64,000 nt of DNA. It comes from Gemmobacter aquatilis. GTDB lineage: Bacteria; Pseudomonadota; Alphaproteobacteria; Rhodobacterales; Rhodobacteraceae. Where the stretch lies: contig NZ_FOCE01000001.1 of assembly GCF_900110025.1 (NCBI RefSeq), forward strand, positions 248,001 to 312,000. The letters run 5' to 3'. Shown here piece after piece: positions 34,112 to 42,603 of the stretch. The translations under genes and the position numbers were made by a program. Numbering within the stretch: position 1 is the first letter of the stretch; every line of letters starts with the position of its first letter. The notes beneath the pieces were generated by a model. That model was not told where the DNA came from and made no database searches. It was given only the letters and a program-made list of their open reading frames with translations.

Positions 34112-35254
34112 TCAGCCCAAGAGTTCCGCACGGGAAGCCCGCAGGCCCGAGGCGATCCAGGCGGCCTCCAGCTCTTTCAACCGCGCACCCAATGCCGCCC
34201 CTTGCAGCGCAGGCATCAGATCGGCAGGACGCACCGGAAACACCGCCGCAGCCCCGCGCGCAATCTCGGCCTGCCAGCCCTCGGGCAGCGGCGTCGCGAA
34301 CAGGGCGGCGCGGGCCAGCATCACATCCGCTGCCTGTTCGGCGCCCAGACGATAGCCCAGCTCTGCCGGTGCCGACATGTCACCCAAGGCGGCGCGCAAC
34401 CGCTCCATGGCCCGGCTGTCGGCGCGTGACAGACGCCAACGGTCGGTGACATCCTCGCCCCCCAGCACCAGCAGGCGGCGCGGCCAATGCGGTGCCCGCC
34501 CGGCCTCCAGATGCACCAGCGGCGCCAGCCCGCGCGGGTCGGCACCCGGCAGCACATGCCCCAACACCCCGGCCATGGCCATCGCGGCCACCGCAGGCGC
34601 AGGGTCAGCAGCCGACAGCAGCTTGCGCATCTCGGCGCCGATCCGTTCGGCCGAAAGTGTCTCTAATCCTGCGGAATGGGCGGCACAGGCGGCCAGCCCT
34701 TCGGGATCAAGCCCCCCCTCAGGGTCGCCATAAATCGCATGAAACCGGAAGAAACGCAGGATGCGCAGGTAATCCTCGCGGATGCGCGCCTCGGCATCGC
34801 CGACAAACCGCACCCGCCGCACCAGCAGATCCGGCAAGCCGCCCAGCGGGTCGATCACCTGCCCTTCGGGCGTGGCATAAAGCGCGTTCATCGTAAAATC
34901 GCGGCGCGCGGCGTCGTCTTCGATCCGCGCAGAAAAGGCCACGACCGCGCGGCGCCCGTCGGTTTCCACATCGCGGCGGAAGGTGGTGACCTCATGCGCG
35001 ATGCCCTCGGCAATCACCGTCACCGTGCCGTGGTCTATGCCAGTCGGCACCACCTTCAGCCCGGCCCGTTCGGCCAGCCGCGTCACCTCGCCCGGCGCCG
35101 CGTCCGACGCGATGTCAATATCCGCAACCGGCACGCCCAGCAGCGCATTGCGCACGCAGCCGCCCACGAACAGCGCCCGGAACCCGGCCCCGGTCAGCGC
35201 AGCGCAAACCCGCTGTGTCGGCTCCGCCGCGATCCAGCCGCCGATGACCTTCAC
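34112..35254 (-). CDS. cca: CCA tRNA nucleotidyltransferase
   Basis: Adds or repairs the 3' CCA end of tRNAs. The 380-aa protein has the class II nucleotidyltransferase motifs FVGGCVRNALLG near residue 31, the metal-binding DIDIASDA near 46, RDFTMNALY near 120 and the base-recognition block EDYLRILRFFRFHA near 158. The GTG at 35254 overlaps the stop of the CoA pyrophosphatase gene (GTGA), which, with protein homology starting at KVIGGWIAAEP, decides the start. It is the last gene of a coupled hslO-nudix-cca operon. Confidence 0.95.
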   Translation of the reverse strand: MKVIGGWIAAEPTQRVCAALTGAGFRALFVGGCVRNALLGVPVADIDIASDAAPGEVTRLAERAGLKVVPTGIDHGTVTVIAEGIAHEVTTFRRDVETDGRRAVVAFSARIEDDAARRDFTMNALYATPEGQVIDPLGGLPDLLVRRVRFVGDAEARIREDYLRILRFFRFHAIYGDPEGGLDPEGLAACAAHSAGLETLSAERIGAEMRKLLSAADPAPAVAAMAMAGVLGHVLPGADPRGLAPLVHLEAGRAPHWPRRLLVLGGEDVTDRWRLSRADSRAMERLRAALGDMSAPAELGYRLGAEQAADVMLARAALFATPLPEGWQAEIARGAAAVFPVRPADLMPALQGAALGARLKELEAAWIASGLRASRAELLG

Positions 35255-35841
35255 GGCGCCAGCCTGTCGGCCAGTCCGCGCAGGATGCGCGCCGTGGCGC
35301 CCCAGATGTAATAAGGCCCGTAGGGCACGGCGTAATAGCGCCGCCACTGGCCGCGCCACATCCGCCGCTCCACCCGGAACTGCGCCGGATCGGCCAGATG
35401 CGCCAGCGGCACACGGAACACTTCTTCCACCTCACCCGCCTCGGCACGGGTAGCAAAATCGCCTCTGATATGGCCCAAGACCGGGGTCACGGTATAGCCG
35501 GTCACCGTTTCATGCACCGGCAGCCGCCCCAGCAGCGTCACCAGCCCGGCCTCCAGCCCCACCTCCTCATGCGCCTCGCGCAGCGCCGCCGCCTCGGGCG
35601 AGGCATCGCCCGCGTCGATCTTTCCGCCCGGAAAGGCGATCTGCCCCGGATGGTGCTTCAACCCCGAGGCCCGCTTGGTCAACAAGACCGAGGGGCCGCC
35701 CGGCCCCGCGCACACCGCCACCAGAACGGCGGCGGCGCGCAGTTTTCGTCCCGGCGGCAACACGACCTCGGGGTTCAGGTCATAGTCGGAGCTTGCGGGC
35801 GCCGGCCGAGCCAGCGCCCGGATCAGCGCCTCAGGCCCCAT
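35251..35841 (-). CDS. NUDIX CoA pyrophosphatase
   Basis: NudL/CoAse-type NUDIX hydrolase that cleaves coenzyme A and acyl-CoA to phosphopantetheine and adenosine 3',5'-bisphosphate. The 196-aa protein has the upstream LLTKRASGLKHHPGQIAFPGG (CoA-specific region) near residue 59 and the NUDIX box GGKIDAGDASPEAAALREAHEEVGL near 79-103. The ATG at 35841 overlaps the hslO 3' end by 11 bp, and the stop overlaps cca by 4 bp, so all three are one operon. Confidence 0.92.
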   Translation of the reverse strand: MGPEALIRALARPAPASSDYDLNPEVVLPPGRKLRAAAVLVAVCAGPGGPSVLLTKRASGLKHHPGQIAFPGGKIDAGDASPEAAALREAHEEVGLEAGLVTLLGRLPVHETVTGYTVTPVLGHIRGDFATRAEAGEVEEVFRVPLAHLADPAQFRVERRMWRGQWRRYYAVPYGPYYIWGATARILRGLADRLAP

Positions 35842-36832
35842 CGCGCGCCGCCTGTTCCGCCTCGAAGCCAAGCGTCTTCGGGTCAAACTCGTAATGCGCA
35901 CCACAGAACTGGCAATCTGCGGTCAGGATGCCTTCGGGTGTGGTCATATGCGTCAGATCCTTGGCCGAATAGATCGACAGGGACGACCGCACTTTCTCGG
36001 CCGAACAGGAACAGCCAAAGCGCACCGGCTGCGTCTCAAAGACCCGCGGCCCTTCCTCGTGGAACAGCCGCACCAGCAGATCGGTCGGCGTGACAACCGG
36101 GCCGATCAGCTCCAGCTCCTCCACCGTATCCAGCAGCAGATTCACCCGTCGCCAGTTTTCACCCACTTCGCCCTCGACAATATCACCCGCCTGCAGCAGC
36201 CCCCCCTCACCCGAGCCACCACCCTGCGCCACGAAGGGCGAGGCTTTCGGCATATGCTGGATCATCACGCCCCCAGCGCGCCAGCGCGGCGCCACCCCAG
36301 GTTCCTGACTGCGGCCATAGGTCAGCGCAAAGCGGGTCGGCAACTGTTCCGACTGGGCAAAATACGTCTCGGCACAGGCGGAAAGCGAGCCACCGTCCAA
36401 CGGCGTGATGCCTTGATACGGCACCATCCCGGCGCCTTGGTCGATCACGATGACAAAATAGCCCTCGCCGATCAGGTCAAAGGGTTTGGCCTGCGGATCA
36501 AGCTCTTCCGCGACGAAGTTGGCATAGGCGCGGATGCGCGCGGGCTCGCCATCATCGGTCGGGCCATAATAATCGGTGGCGATCATCTTGACCGCACCGA
36601 GACCACGGATCTGCAGCGACAGCCGCCAGCGCAGCTTGATCGTCTGCCCGATCAGCGCGGTCAGCAGCGCGGCCTCGCAAACCAGCGCCTCGATCTGCGG
36701 CGGATAGGCGTGCTGCTTCAGCACCTGATCCAGCACGCCATCCAGACGCGCAATCCGGCCGCGGATGTCGGACAGATCGAGTTGGAATGGCAGGACAGTA
36801 TCGTCCCAGGCGATTTGCGAACCAATGGTCAT
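35831..36832 (-). CDS. hslO: Redox-regulated chaperone Hsp33
   Basis: Holdase chaperone activated when oxidising stress releases zinc from its C-terminal cysteines. The 333-aa protein is slightly longer than the E. coli form. It has the four cysteines in place (RFGCSCSAEKV near residue 274 and DCQFCGAHY near 307), with the folding-domain segment IDQGAGMVPYQGITPLDGGSL near residue 131. First gene of the hslO-nudix-cca unit, with a well-formed sigma-70-like promoter 40 bp upstream. Confidence 0.95.
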   Translation of the reverse strand: MTIGSQIAWDDTVLPFQLDLSDIRGRIARLDGVLDQVLKQHAYPPQIEALVCEAALLTALIGQTIKLRWRLSLQIRGLGAVKMIATDYYGPTDDGEPARIRAYANFVAEELDPQAKPFDLIGEGYFVIVIDQGAGMVPYQGITPLDGGSLSACAETYFAQSEQLPTRFALTYGRSQEPGVAPRWRAGGVMIQHMPKASPFVAQGGGSGEGGLLQAGDIVEGEVGENWRRVNLLLDTVEELELIGPVVTPTDLLVRLFHEEGPRVFETQPVRFGCSCSAEKVRSSLSIYSAKDLTHMTTPEGILTADCQFCGAHYEFDPKTLGFEAEQAARDGA

Positions 36833-36871
36833 GGGGGTTTCCTAACGGTGCCAGTCTTGGCATACCGCGAC

Positions 36872-36900
36872 TATATAGGCGCGGCAAGTTCGGGGTCCAA
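36872..36900 (-). promoter_or_regulatory. Sigma-70-like promoter of hslO
   Basis: On the minus strand TTGGAC (36900-36895) and TATATA (36877-36872) are separated by exactly 17 bp, giving a start near 36865 and a leader of about 33 bases. The -35 and -10 match the consensus at four and five of six positions. The -35 lies 5 bp from the start codon of the divergent NUDIX gene, so the two promoters must overlap. Confidence 0.6.
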
Positions 36901-36904
36901 GAGC

Positions 36905-37351
36905 ATGATCAGACGAGTGGGCGAAGCGGTAAGGCCGGGGCAGCGCTATCGGCTGCGGCCCGGGGTCTATGCGGTGCTTCTGCAAGGCGCAGATGTGCTG
37001 GCCACCTTTCAGGAAGCCCCGACGCCGGAGTTTCAACTGCCGGGCGGCGGGATCGACCGGGGCGAACACCCGATCGCCGCCCTGCACCGCGAGGTGATGG
37101 AGGAAACCGGCTGGCATGTCGCCATCACGCGGCGGCTCGGTGCGTTTCGGCGGTTCTGCTACATGCCGGAATATGATCTCTGGGCCGAAAAGCTATGCAC
37201 CGTCTATCTGGCACGCCCCGCGCGGCAGATCTGCCCGCCGACAGAGCCGGGCCACAGCGCAGTCTGGCTGCCCGCCGCGGCCGCCGTTGACATGCTGGGC
37301 AACCCCGGAGACCGCGCCTTTCTGGCCCGGGCGCTGCGTCAGCCGCGATAG
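36905..37351 (+). CDS. NUDIX hydrolase, diadenosine-polyphosphate/NTP type
   Basis: A 148-aa cytoplasmic NUDIX enzyme. The NUDIX box runs from GGGIDRGEHPIAALHREVMEETGW (residues 46-69), preceded by QLPGGG and followed by an acidic-aromatic region RFCYMPEYDLWAEKLC. Substrate is not readable; ADP-ribose, dinucleoside polyphosphates or oxidised nucleotides are all possible. The ATG at 36905 was chosen as the first in-frame start giving a complete fold. It diverges from hslO and its 3' end overlaps the convergent receiver-PP2C gene by 13 bp. Confidence 0.85.
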   Translation: MIRRVGEAVRPGQRYRLRPGVYAVLLQGADVLATFQEAPTPEFQLPGGGIDRGEHPIAALHREVMEETGWHVAITRRLGAFRRFCYMPEYDLWAEKLCTVYLARPARQICPPTEPGHSAVWLPAAAAVDMLGNPGDRAFLARALRQPR

Positions 37352-38601
37352 TGGAACAGCACGCCCGACACATCGTCGGGAAAATCGGCACCGCCGGTAT
37401 GACCGTTCAGTTCCCAGACCAATGCCTCCAGCAGGGCCTGGGCTTCGGTATCGGCATTGCGCCGCAAGAACCGCTCCAACCCCTCTGACCCGAACTCCCC
37501 GCCATCCAGCGCCGGACATTCCGTCACCCCGTCCGACACCAGAAACAGCCGGTCGCCGGGATGCAGCCGCGCCTCGATCCGTTCGAACGCGACATTGGGC
37601 AAAAGCCCGATCGGCAGGCCACCATGGCCGATCTGTTCAACCCCGCCCGCCGCACGGATGACCATCGGGTGTGGATGCCCGGCCTGCACCAGTTGCACCC
37701 GGCCGGTTTCCAGATCCACCTCGGCATAGGCCATGGTGAAATACTGTTCCACCTGCATGTCTTCCAGCATCATGCGGTTGAACCGTGCCGCGACCATTTC
37801 GGGCGGCCAGGCATCGCGCGCGCCCTCTACCCCGCCGGTCAGCGCGATGTTCTGATCGGGCGAGGCGCCTGACAACAGCCCCGCCAGCCGCGCCGTCATC
37901 ATCGCCGAAGCCACACCATGCCCCGACACATCGACCGAATACAGCGCCACCCGCCGGGCGCTGATTTCAAAGAACCCGACCAGATCCCCGCCCACATGCC
38001 CCGAGGGCCGCAGCAGGATCGAGGCCGTCCCCCGCCCGAAATCGCGGTGCCGGTCACGCGCCAGCGTCTGTTGCAGCTTGCGCGCCTCGATCAGATCCCG
38101 GTCCAGCGAATCATACAGCTTCTGCAATTCGCCCAAGGTGCTGCCGATCAGACGGTTCTTCTCCATCAATTCCCGGTGCATCCCGAGGATACGCTCCCCC
38201 GCGCGCAGCCTTGCGTGCAACTCATCGGCGTTCACCGGCTTGGTCAGGAAATCATCCGCCCCGACATCCAGCCCCAGCGCCACCTCGCCCTTCTCGGATT
38301 TGGAGGTGAGAAGGATGAAGTACCCATATCTTTCGTGCGGCAAGGCCCTGAACGCCTTGCAGAAATCCAGGCCCGAAATGCCCGGCATCACCCAGTCCGA
38401 CAGCACGATGTCGAAATCGGTACGCCGACACATCTCCAGCGCCTCCTCGCCGGTTCCCGCCTCCATCACCTGATAGCCCCAGCGCATCAGCGATAGCGAC
38501 AGAACCTTGCGCTGCGCCTTGCTGTCATCGACGACAAGCACCCGGCGCGGCGTCAGCGGCGCCCGAAGCACATTTCTTTCAATCTTGCCCACACTCACCA
38601 C
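37339..38601 (-). CDS. Response regulator fused to a PP2C/SpoIIE phosphatase (RbaY-like)
   Basis: Signalling protein with an N-terminal receiver domain (about residues 20-140; phospho-acceptor Asp69 in SDWVMPG, Lys in FLTKPV) and a coiled linker (about 145-185). The C-terminal PP2C/SpoIIE serine phosphatase (about 190-420) has SVDVSGHGVASAMM and LVSDGVTECPA motifs. This is the RsbU-type build that dephosphorylates an anti-anti-sigma factor; RbaY of the Rhodobacter capsulatus RbaV-RbaW-RbaY system has this build. The GTG at 38601 is chosen since GGAG stands 7 bases before it. It is divergent from an Hpt gene, with near-CtrA boxes between them. Confidence 0.88.
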   Translation of the reverse strand: MVSVGKIERNVLRAPLTPRRVLVVDDSKAQRKVLSLSLMRWGYQVMEAGTGEEALEMCRRTDFDIVLSDWVMPGISGLDFCKAFRALPHERYGYFILLTSKSEKGEVALGLDVGADDFLTKPVNADELHARLRAGERILGMHRELMEKNRLIGSTLGELQKLYDSLDRDLIEARKLQQTLARDRHRDFGRGTASILLRPSGHVGGDLVGFFEISARRVALYSVDVSGHGVASAMMTARLAGLLSGASPDQNIALTGGVEGARDAWPPEMVAARFNRMMLEDMQVEQYFTMAYAEVDLETGRVQLVQAGHPHPMVIRAAGGVEQIGHGGLPIGLLPNVAFERIEARLHPGDRLFLVSDGVTECPALDGGEFGSEGLERFLRRNADTEAQALLEALVWELNGHTGGADFPDDVSGVLFHYRG

Positions 38602-38645
38602 GACCCAACTCCGCAAACGAATTTCACCAAAATCGGCGGCGGAGC

Positions 38646-38660
38646 TTAAGAGAGAGTGAA
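38646..38660. promoter_or_regulatory. Weak CtrA-like box (TTAA-N7-TGAA)
   Basis: TTAA and TGAA are separated by 7 bp, matching seven of eight consensus bases of the CtrA full site TTAA-N7-TTAA. It lies 45 bp upstream of the receiver-PP2C gene start, near a possible promoter position. It is weaker than the box at 38693 because it lacks the flanking C and G of the extended site. Confidence 0.3.
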
Positions 38661-38692
38661 ACCTAAAATTGCGCGGAAAAGGCTGGCAGCGC

Positions 38693-38707
38693 CTAACGGA
38701 TTGTTAA
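38693..38707. promoter_or_regulatory. CtrA-like box (CTAAC-N5-GTTAA)
   Basis: CTAA-N7-TTAA, with inner C and G, gives CTAAC-N5-GTTAA, one base short of the symmetrical extended CtrA site. It lies 52 bp upstream of the Hpt gene and 92 bp from the receiver-PP2C gene. CtrA controls motility and other differentiation-like traits in Rhodobacterales, so control of this signalling pair is plausible. Confidence 0.45.
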
Positions 38708-38758
38708 ACCGCCACGGTCAGGCTGGGGCTGTGTGGAACAGGCCGCAGGCTGGGGGTT

Positions 38759-39094
38759 ATGATGATTGACTGGGAAAGGGTGGCCGATCTGAAGGCCGAG
38801 GTCGGGGTGGATGGCTTCGATGAAGTGATCGCGCTGTTTCTGGAGGAAACGGACGAGGTGGTTGCAAGGCTGCCTGCCAGCGGTGATGCCCTGCAGGTCG
38901 GGCGCGACCTGCATTTCCTGAAGGGAAGCGCCCTCAATCTCGGGTTTCGCGAGATGGCGCAGCTGTGTCAGGATGGCGAACGCAAGATTGCCCTCGGCGC
39001 GGTGGAAGAGGTCGATCTCAGGGCCTTGGCCGCGCTTTATCGCAAATCCAAGGCCGCGTTTCACGCAGCCCTGGCCAAAACAGACGCGGCCTGA
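38759..39094 (+). CDS. Histidine phosphotransfer (Hpt) domain protein
   Basis: A stand-alone 111-aa Hpt protein that relays phosphoryl groups between a hybrid kinase and a response regulator. The acceptor is His52 in DLHFLKGSALNLGF, with helical flanks of the four-helix bundle (VIALFLEETDEVVARL before; MAQLCQDGERKIALG after). It is divergent from the receiver-PP2C gene, a natural partner for phosphotransfer. Two adjacent ATGs (38759 and 38762) are possible. Four bp separate its stop from the convergent ilvA stop. Confidence 0.9.
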   Translation: MMIDWERVADLKAEVGVDGFDEVIALFLEETDEVVARLPASGDALQVGRDLHFLKGSALNLGFREMAQLCQDGERKIALGAVEEVDLRALAALYRKSKAAFHAALAKTDAA

Positions 39095-39097
39095 CCG

Positions 39098-40345
39098 TCA
39101 GACGAGAAACTCTGCCAGGGCATCATCGCCGGTGATGTCGCGGTAGGCAAAGCCTGCCTCGTCCATCCGGTTGGTGAACCGGGCAAAGCTGGAGGCCGAT
39201 TTCGTCTCGATCCCGATCAGCACCGAGCCAAAGTTGCGCGCCGATTTCTTCAGGTATTCAAAGCGGGAAATGTCATCTTCGGGGCCGAGCATGGTCAGGA
39301 ACTCGCGCAAGGCACCGGGCCGCTGCGGCATCCGCAGGATGAAGTATTTCTTCAGCCCGGCGAACCGCTGTGCGCGTTCCTTGACCTCGGGCAGACGCTC
39401 GAAATCGAAGTTGCCGCCTGAGGTGACGCAGACCACCGTCTTGCCGCGAATCTCGTCGGCCAACACCGGCAGCACATCGACCGACAGCGCCCCTGCCGGT
39501 TCCAGCACGATGCCTTCGACGTTCAGCATCTCCAGCATGGTGACGCAGATACGGTCTTCGGGGGCCAGCAGCACCTGCGCGGGCGCGGCCCAGCTCAGCC
39601 GGGAGAAGGTCTGTTCCCCCAGACGCGCCACCGCCGCGCCATCGACAAAGCTGTTCACCCGCGGCAGCGTGACCGGGTGCCCGGCCTCCAGCGCCGCCGT
39701 CATGCTGGCGCCACCCAGCGGCTCGACAAAGCGAAAGTCGATGCCCGGCGCCTCGTCCCGCAGATAGGTTGTCACCCCTGCAGCCAGACCGCCCCCGCCC
39801 ACCGGCAGAATCACCAGATCCGGTGGGGTGCCCAGTTGATCGAGGATCTCGACCCCGACACTCGCCTGCCCTTCGATCACATCGGCATCGTCGAAGGGCG
39901 ACAGGAAATGTGCGCCCTGTTCGCGGCAATAGGCCTGGCTGGCGGCCAGAGTCTGATCGAAATAGTCGCCGGTCAGCACGATCTCGATGGAATCGCCGCC
40001 GAAGGTGCGGGTCTTGTCGATTTTCTGCTGCGGGGTGGTGACCGGCATGAAAATCGTGCCTTTCACCCCGAAATGGCGGCAGGCATAGGCCACGCCCTGC
40101 GCATGATTGCCCGCACTGGCGCAGACGAAATGCCTTTGGTCAGGGTTCGATCCGCGCACCTTCCGCATCGCCGTAAACGCGCCGCGCAGCTTGTAGCTGC
40201 GCACCGGCGACAGATCCTCGCGCTTGAGCCAGATCTCGGCGCCATAGCGGTTGGAGAGGTGGTCATTGCGCTGCAACGGCGTGGCCTCGAACAGGTCACG
40301 CAGTGCCAGGGTCGAGCGGCGGGCGGCTTGGGCAAACTGGGTCAT
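39098..40345 (-). CDS. ilvA: Threonine dehydratase (biosynthetic type)
   Basis: PLP enzyme that converts threonine to 2-oxobutanoate and ammonia, the entry to isoleucine. The 415-aa protein has the Schiff-base lysine in RSYKLRGAF near residue 53, SAGNHAQGVAYACRHFGV near 80 and the phosphate-binding GGGGLAAGV near 183. The C-terminal ACT-like regulatory part is short (KKYFILRMPQRPGALREFL near 331). One such domain is typical of the shorter IlvA form and suggests feedback control simpler than the two-domain E. coli enzyme. Confidence 0.94.
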   Translation of the reverse strand: MTQFAQAARRSTLALRDLFEATPLQRNDHLSNRYGAEIWLKREDLSPVRSYKLRGAFTAMRKVRGSNPDQRHFVCASAGNHAQGVAYACRHFGVKGTIFMPVTTPQQKIDKTRTFGGDSIEIVLTGDYFDQTLAASQAYCREQGAHFLSPFDDADVIEGQASVGVEILDQLGTPPDLVILPVGGGGLAAGVTTYLRDEAPGIDFRFVEPLGGASMTAALEAGHPVTLPRVNSFVDGAAVARLGEQTFSRLSWAAPAQVLLAPEDRICVTMLEMLNVEGIVLEPAGALSVDVLPVLADEIRGKTVVCVTSGGNFDFERLPEVKERAQRFAGLKKYFILRMPQRPGALREFLTMLGPEDDISRFEYLKKSARNFGSVLIGIETKSASSFARFTNRMDEAGFAYRDITGDDALAEFLV

Positions 40346-40381
40346 GTGCCGATTAGACCCGCGCGGGCCGAAATGGCAAGA

Positions 40382-41122
40382 TCAGACCAGCGCGCGCTTT
40401 TCGATGTAATGGCCATAAAGCGTGGTGAGAATGGAAATTCCGACCATCAGCTGCACCCAACCCGAAGCCAGTTCCCACAGCAGGCCCAGAACCGGAATCG
40501 GCCCCAGAACCACGCCCGGCAGGCTGAGCAGCAGCGTGGCGAACGTGGAAATCGCAGCAAGCCCGAACATGACGCCGGACTCGCCGATCGTCGCCTCCCA
40601 CCCTGCGGTGAAGCGGATGGGCCGACCCAAGGCGGCGGCAGGCAGGATCGCGCTGAAGCGATAGCCGACCACAAGGCAGGGAATCAGCACGGCAAAAATG
40701 GACAGGGAACCGGCAAGCGGGCCCAGCAGCGGCACCAGCAACAAGGCCGACAGCAGCGACATCACCACACCAATCATGACGATGACCAGCGCAATCCCCA
40801 AGGATTTCAATAGGTAGTCCAGCATCTGCGGCCCATGGAACGGCGGCAGCAGGCTCTGGGGTTCTTCCACCAGCAGCACATAGCGGTGCCAAGCCACCGC
40901 AATCCAGAGCGAGCCCATCAGCAACAGCAGAGCCATGAGACCGGACGCCAGAATGGTGGCCATGTCCGACTCTGCCGAGAGCGGCATCGAAAAACCCGAT
41001 GCGCCGAACAGCACCGAAAGCGCCATTTCCGCAAGGAAGATCACCCAGGAAACCCGCAGCGCCGCCTGCAGGTTGCCAAAGACCTGCCGCACCGAATGGG
41101 TCAATATCTGCCAGGCTTTCAT
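40382..41122 (-). CDS. Conserved hypothetical membrane protein
   Basis: Unrecognised 246-aa integral membrane protein with about six hydrophobic helices, including [36 protein letters not shown] and an N-terminal pair around [17 protein letters not shown] and [19 protein letters not shown] conserved-looking motif [11 protein letters not shown] follows the second helix, reminiscent of glycerophosphoryl-diester phosphodiesterase-linked or YciC-like membrane domains. The ATG at 41122 is preceded by AGGAGCACGA. It diverges from argG across 123 bp. No function can be assigned. Confidence 0.75.
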   Translation of the reverse strand: MKAWQILTHSVRQVFGNLQAALRVSWVIFLAEMALSVLFGASGFSMPLSAESDMATILASGLMALLLLMGSLWIAVAWHRYVLLVEEPQSLLPPFHGPQMLDYLLKSLGIALVIVMIGVVMSLLSALLLVPLLGPLAGSLSIFAVLIPCLVVGYRFSAILPAAALGRPIRFTAGWEATIGESGVMFGLAAISTFATLLLSLPGVVLGPIPVLGLLWELASGWVQLMVGISILTTLYGHYIEKRALV

Positions 41123-41245
41123 TTCGTGCTCCTGCATGGGTTGTGCCGAAACAGTCAGAGAGCCGCCGTCCTGTCAACCGGGCAGCGCTTGCCCTTCCGC
41201 CGTTTTCCCTTTAATCGCGGGCGAAACCGCGATGGAGCGTCTGAC

Positions 41246-42475
41246 ATGTCCAAGCCCAAGAAAGTCGTCCTCGCCTATTCGGGCGGTCTCGATACCTCGA
41301 TCATCCTGAAATGGCTGCAAACCGAATATGGTTGCGAGGTGATCACCTTCACCGCCGATCTGGGGCAGGGGGAAGAGCTGGAACCGGCCCGCGCCAAGGC
41401 CGAACTGCTGGGGATCAAGCCGGAAAACATCCATATCGTGGACGTGCGCGAAGAGTTCGTGCGCGATTTCGTCTTCCCGATGTTCCGGGCCAACGCGGTG
41501 TATGAGGGGCTGTATCTGCTGGGCACCTCGATCGCGCGGCCGCTGATTTCCAAGCATCTGGTTGATCTTGCCCATAAACACGGTGCCGATGCCGTGGCAC
41601 ATGGGGCAACCGGCAAGGGCAATGATCAGGTCCGGTTCGAGCTTTCGGCCTATGCGCTGGACCCCTCGATCCGCGTGATCGCGCCGTGGCGGGAATGGGA
41701 TCTGACCAGCCGCACGAAGCTGATCGAGTTTGCCGAGGCGAACCAGATTCCGATTGCGAAAGACAAGCGCGGCGAGGCGCCGTTCTCGGTCGATGCGAAC
41801 CTGCTGCACACCTCCTCTGAAGGCAAGGCGCTGGAAAACCCTGCCGAGGAAGCACCCGATTATGTGTATCAGCGCACCGTCGCCCCGGAAGATGCGCCCA
41901 ACACCCCGGAATATATCGAAATCACCTTCGAGCGCGGCGATGCTGTGGCGATCAATGGCGAAGCGCTGTCTCCCGCCACGATCCTGACCCAACTGAACGA
42001 ATTCGGCGGCAAACATGGGATCGGGCGGCTGGATTTCGTGGAAAACCGCTTTGTCGGCATGAAATCGCGCGGGATCTACGAAACCCCCGGCGGCACCATC
42101 CTGCTGGAAGCGCATCGCGGCATCGAACAGATCACGCTGGATGCCGGGGCGGGCCACCTGAAAGACAGCCTGATGCCGCGCTATGCCGAGCTGATCTATA
42201 ACGGCTTCTGGTTCTCGCCCGAGCGGGAAATGCTGCAGGCGCTGATCGACAAATCGCAAGAGCATGTGACCGGCACCGTGCGGTTGAAGCTGTACAAAGG
42301 CTCGGTCCATTGCGTGGGCCGCTGGTCGGAACACTCGCTGTACAGCGAAAAACATGTGACGTTTGAAGAAGATGCAGGCGCCTACGATCAGAAGGACGCG
42401 GCGGGCTTCATCCGCCTGAACGCGCTGCGGCTGAAACTGATCGCCACGCGCAATGCGCGGGTTGCCAAGAAGTAA
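41246..42475 (+). CDS. argG: Argininosuccinate synthase
   Basis: Joins citrulline and aspartate with ATP to argininosuccinate in arginine synthesis. The 409-aa protein has the PP-loop [11 protein letters not shown] at residues 8-18, [15 protein letters not shown] near 119 and the substrate-contact block [19 protein letters not shown] near 264, all canonical. The ATG at 41246 begins the normal N-terminus [11 protein letters not shown]; the open frame upstream is not coding. A terminator hairpin and a parS-like 16-mer follow the stop. Confidence 0.97.
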   Translation: MSKPKKVVLAYSGGLDTSIILKWLQTEYGCEVITFTADLGQGEELEPARAKAELLGIKPENIHIVDVREEFVRDFVFPMFRANAVYEGLYLLGTSIARPLISKHLVDLAHKHGADAVAHGATGKGNDQVRFELSAYALDPSIRVIAPWREWDLTSRTKLIEFAEANQIPIAKDKRGEAPFSVDANLLHTSSEGKALENPAEEAPDYVYQRTVAPEDAPNTPEYIEITFERGDAVAINGEALSPATILTQLNEFGGKHGIGRLDFVENRFVGMKSRGIYETPGGTILLEAHRGIEQITLDAGAGHLKDSLMPRYAELIYNGFWFSPEREMLQALIDKSQEHVTGTVRLKLYKGSVHCVGRWSEHSLYSEKHVTFEEDAGAYDQKDAAGFIRLNALRLKLIATRNARVAKK

Positions 42476-42480
42476 CCCAC

Positions 42481-42496
42481 TGTTTCACATGAAACA
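42481..42496. promoter_or_regulatory. parS-like ParB-binding site
   Basis: TGTTTCACATGAAACA differs from the chromosomal parS consensus TGTTTCACGTGAAACA at one central base, breaking only the innermost pair of the palindrome. It stands 5 bp after the argG stop in non-coding sequence, between the gene and its terminator. parS sites cluster near the replication origin, so this could mark origin-proximal DNA, if functional. Confidence 0.5.
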
Positions 42497-42500
42497 TTCA

Positions 42501-42530
42501 GGCCGCGCCGGGCAACGGGCGCGGCCTTTT
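42501..42530 (+). terminator. Terminator of argG
   Basis: GGCCGCGCC and GGCGCGGCC form a perfect 9-bp stem with an 8-base loop, followed by TTTT. It lies 25 bp after the argG stop. Confidence 0.85.
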
Positions 42531-42603
42531 GCGTTGTGACGCAACGGCGTGATTGACGCGCGGGCCGCAAACGTCAACCTGCAGCGCAAGCGAGGGGGAT
42601 GGC

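Noticed and set aside
30057-34429. Two very long plus-strand open frames opposite the ABC exporters
   Set aside because: They mirror the codon bias of the exporter genes, contain His/Arg/Gln-rich random sequence and no recognisable domain or start site.
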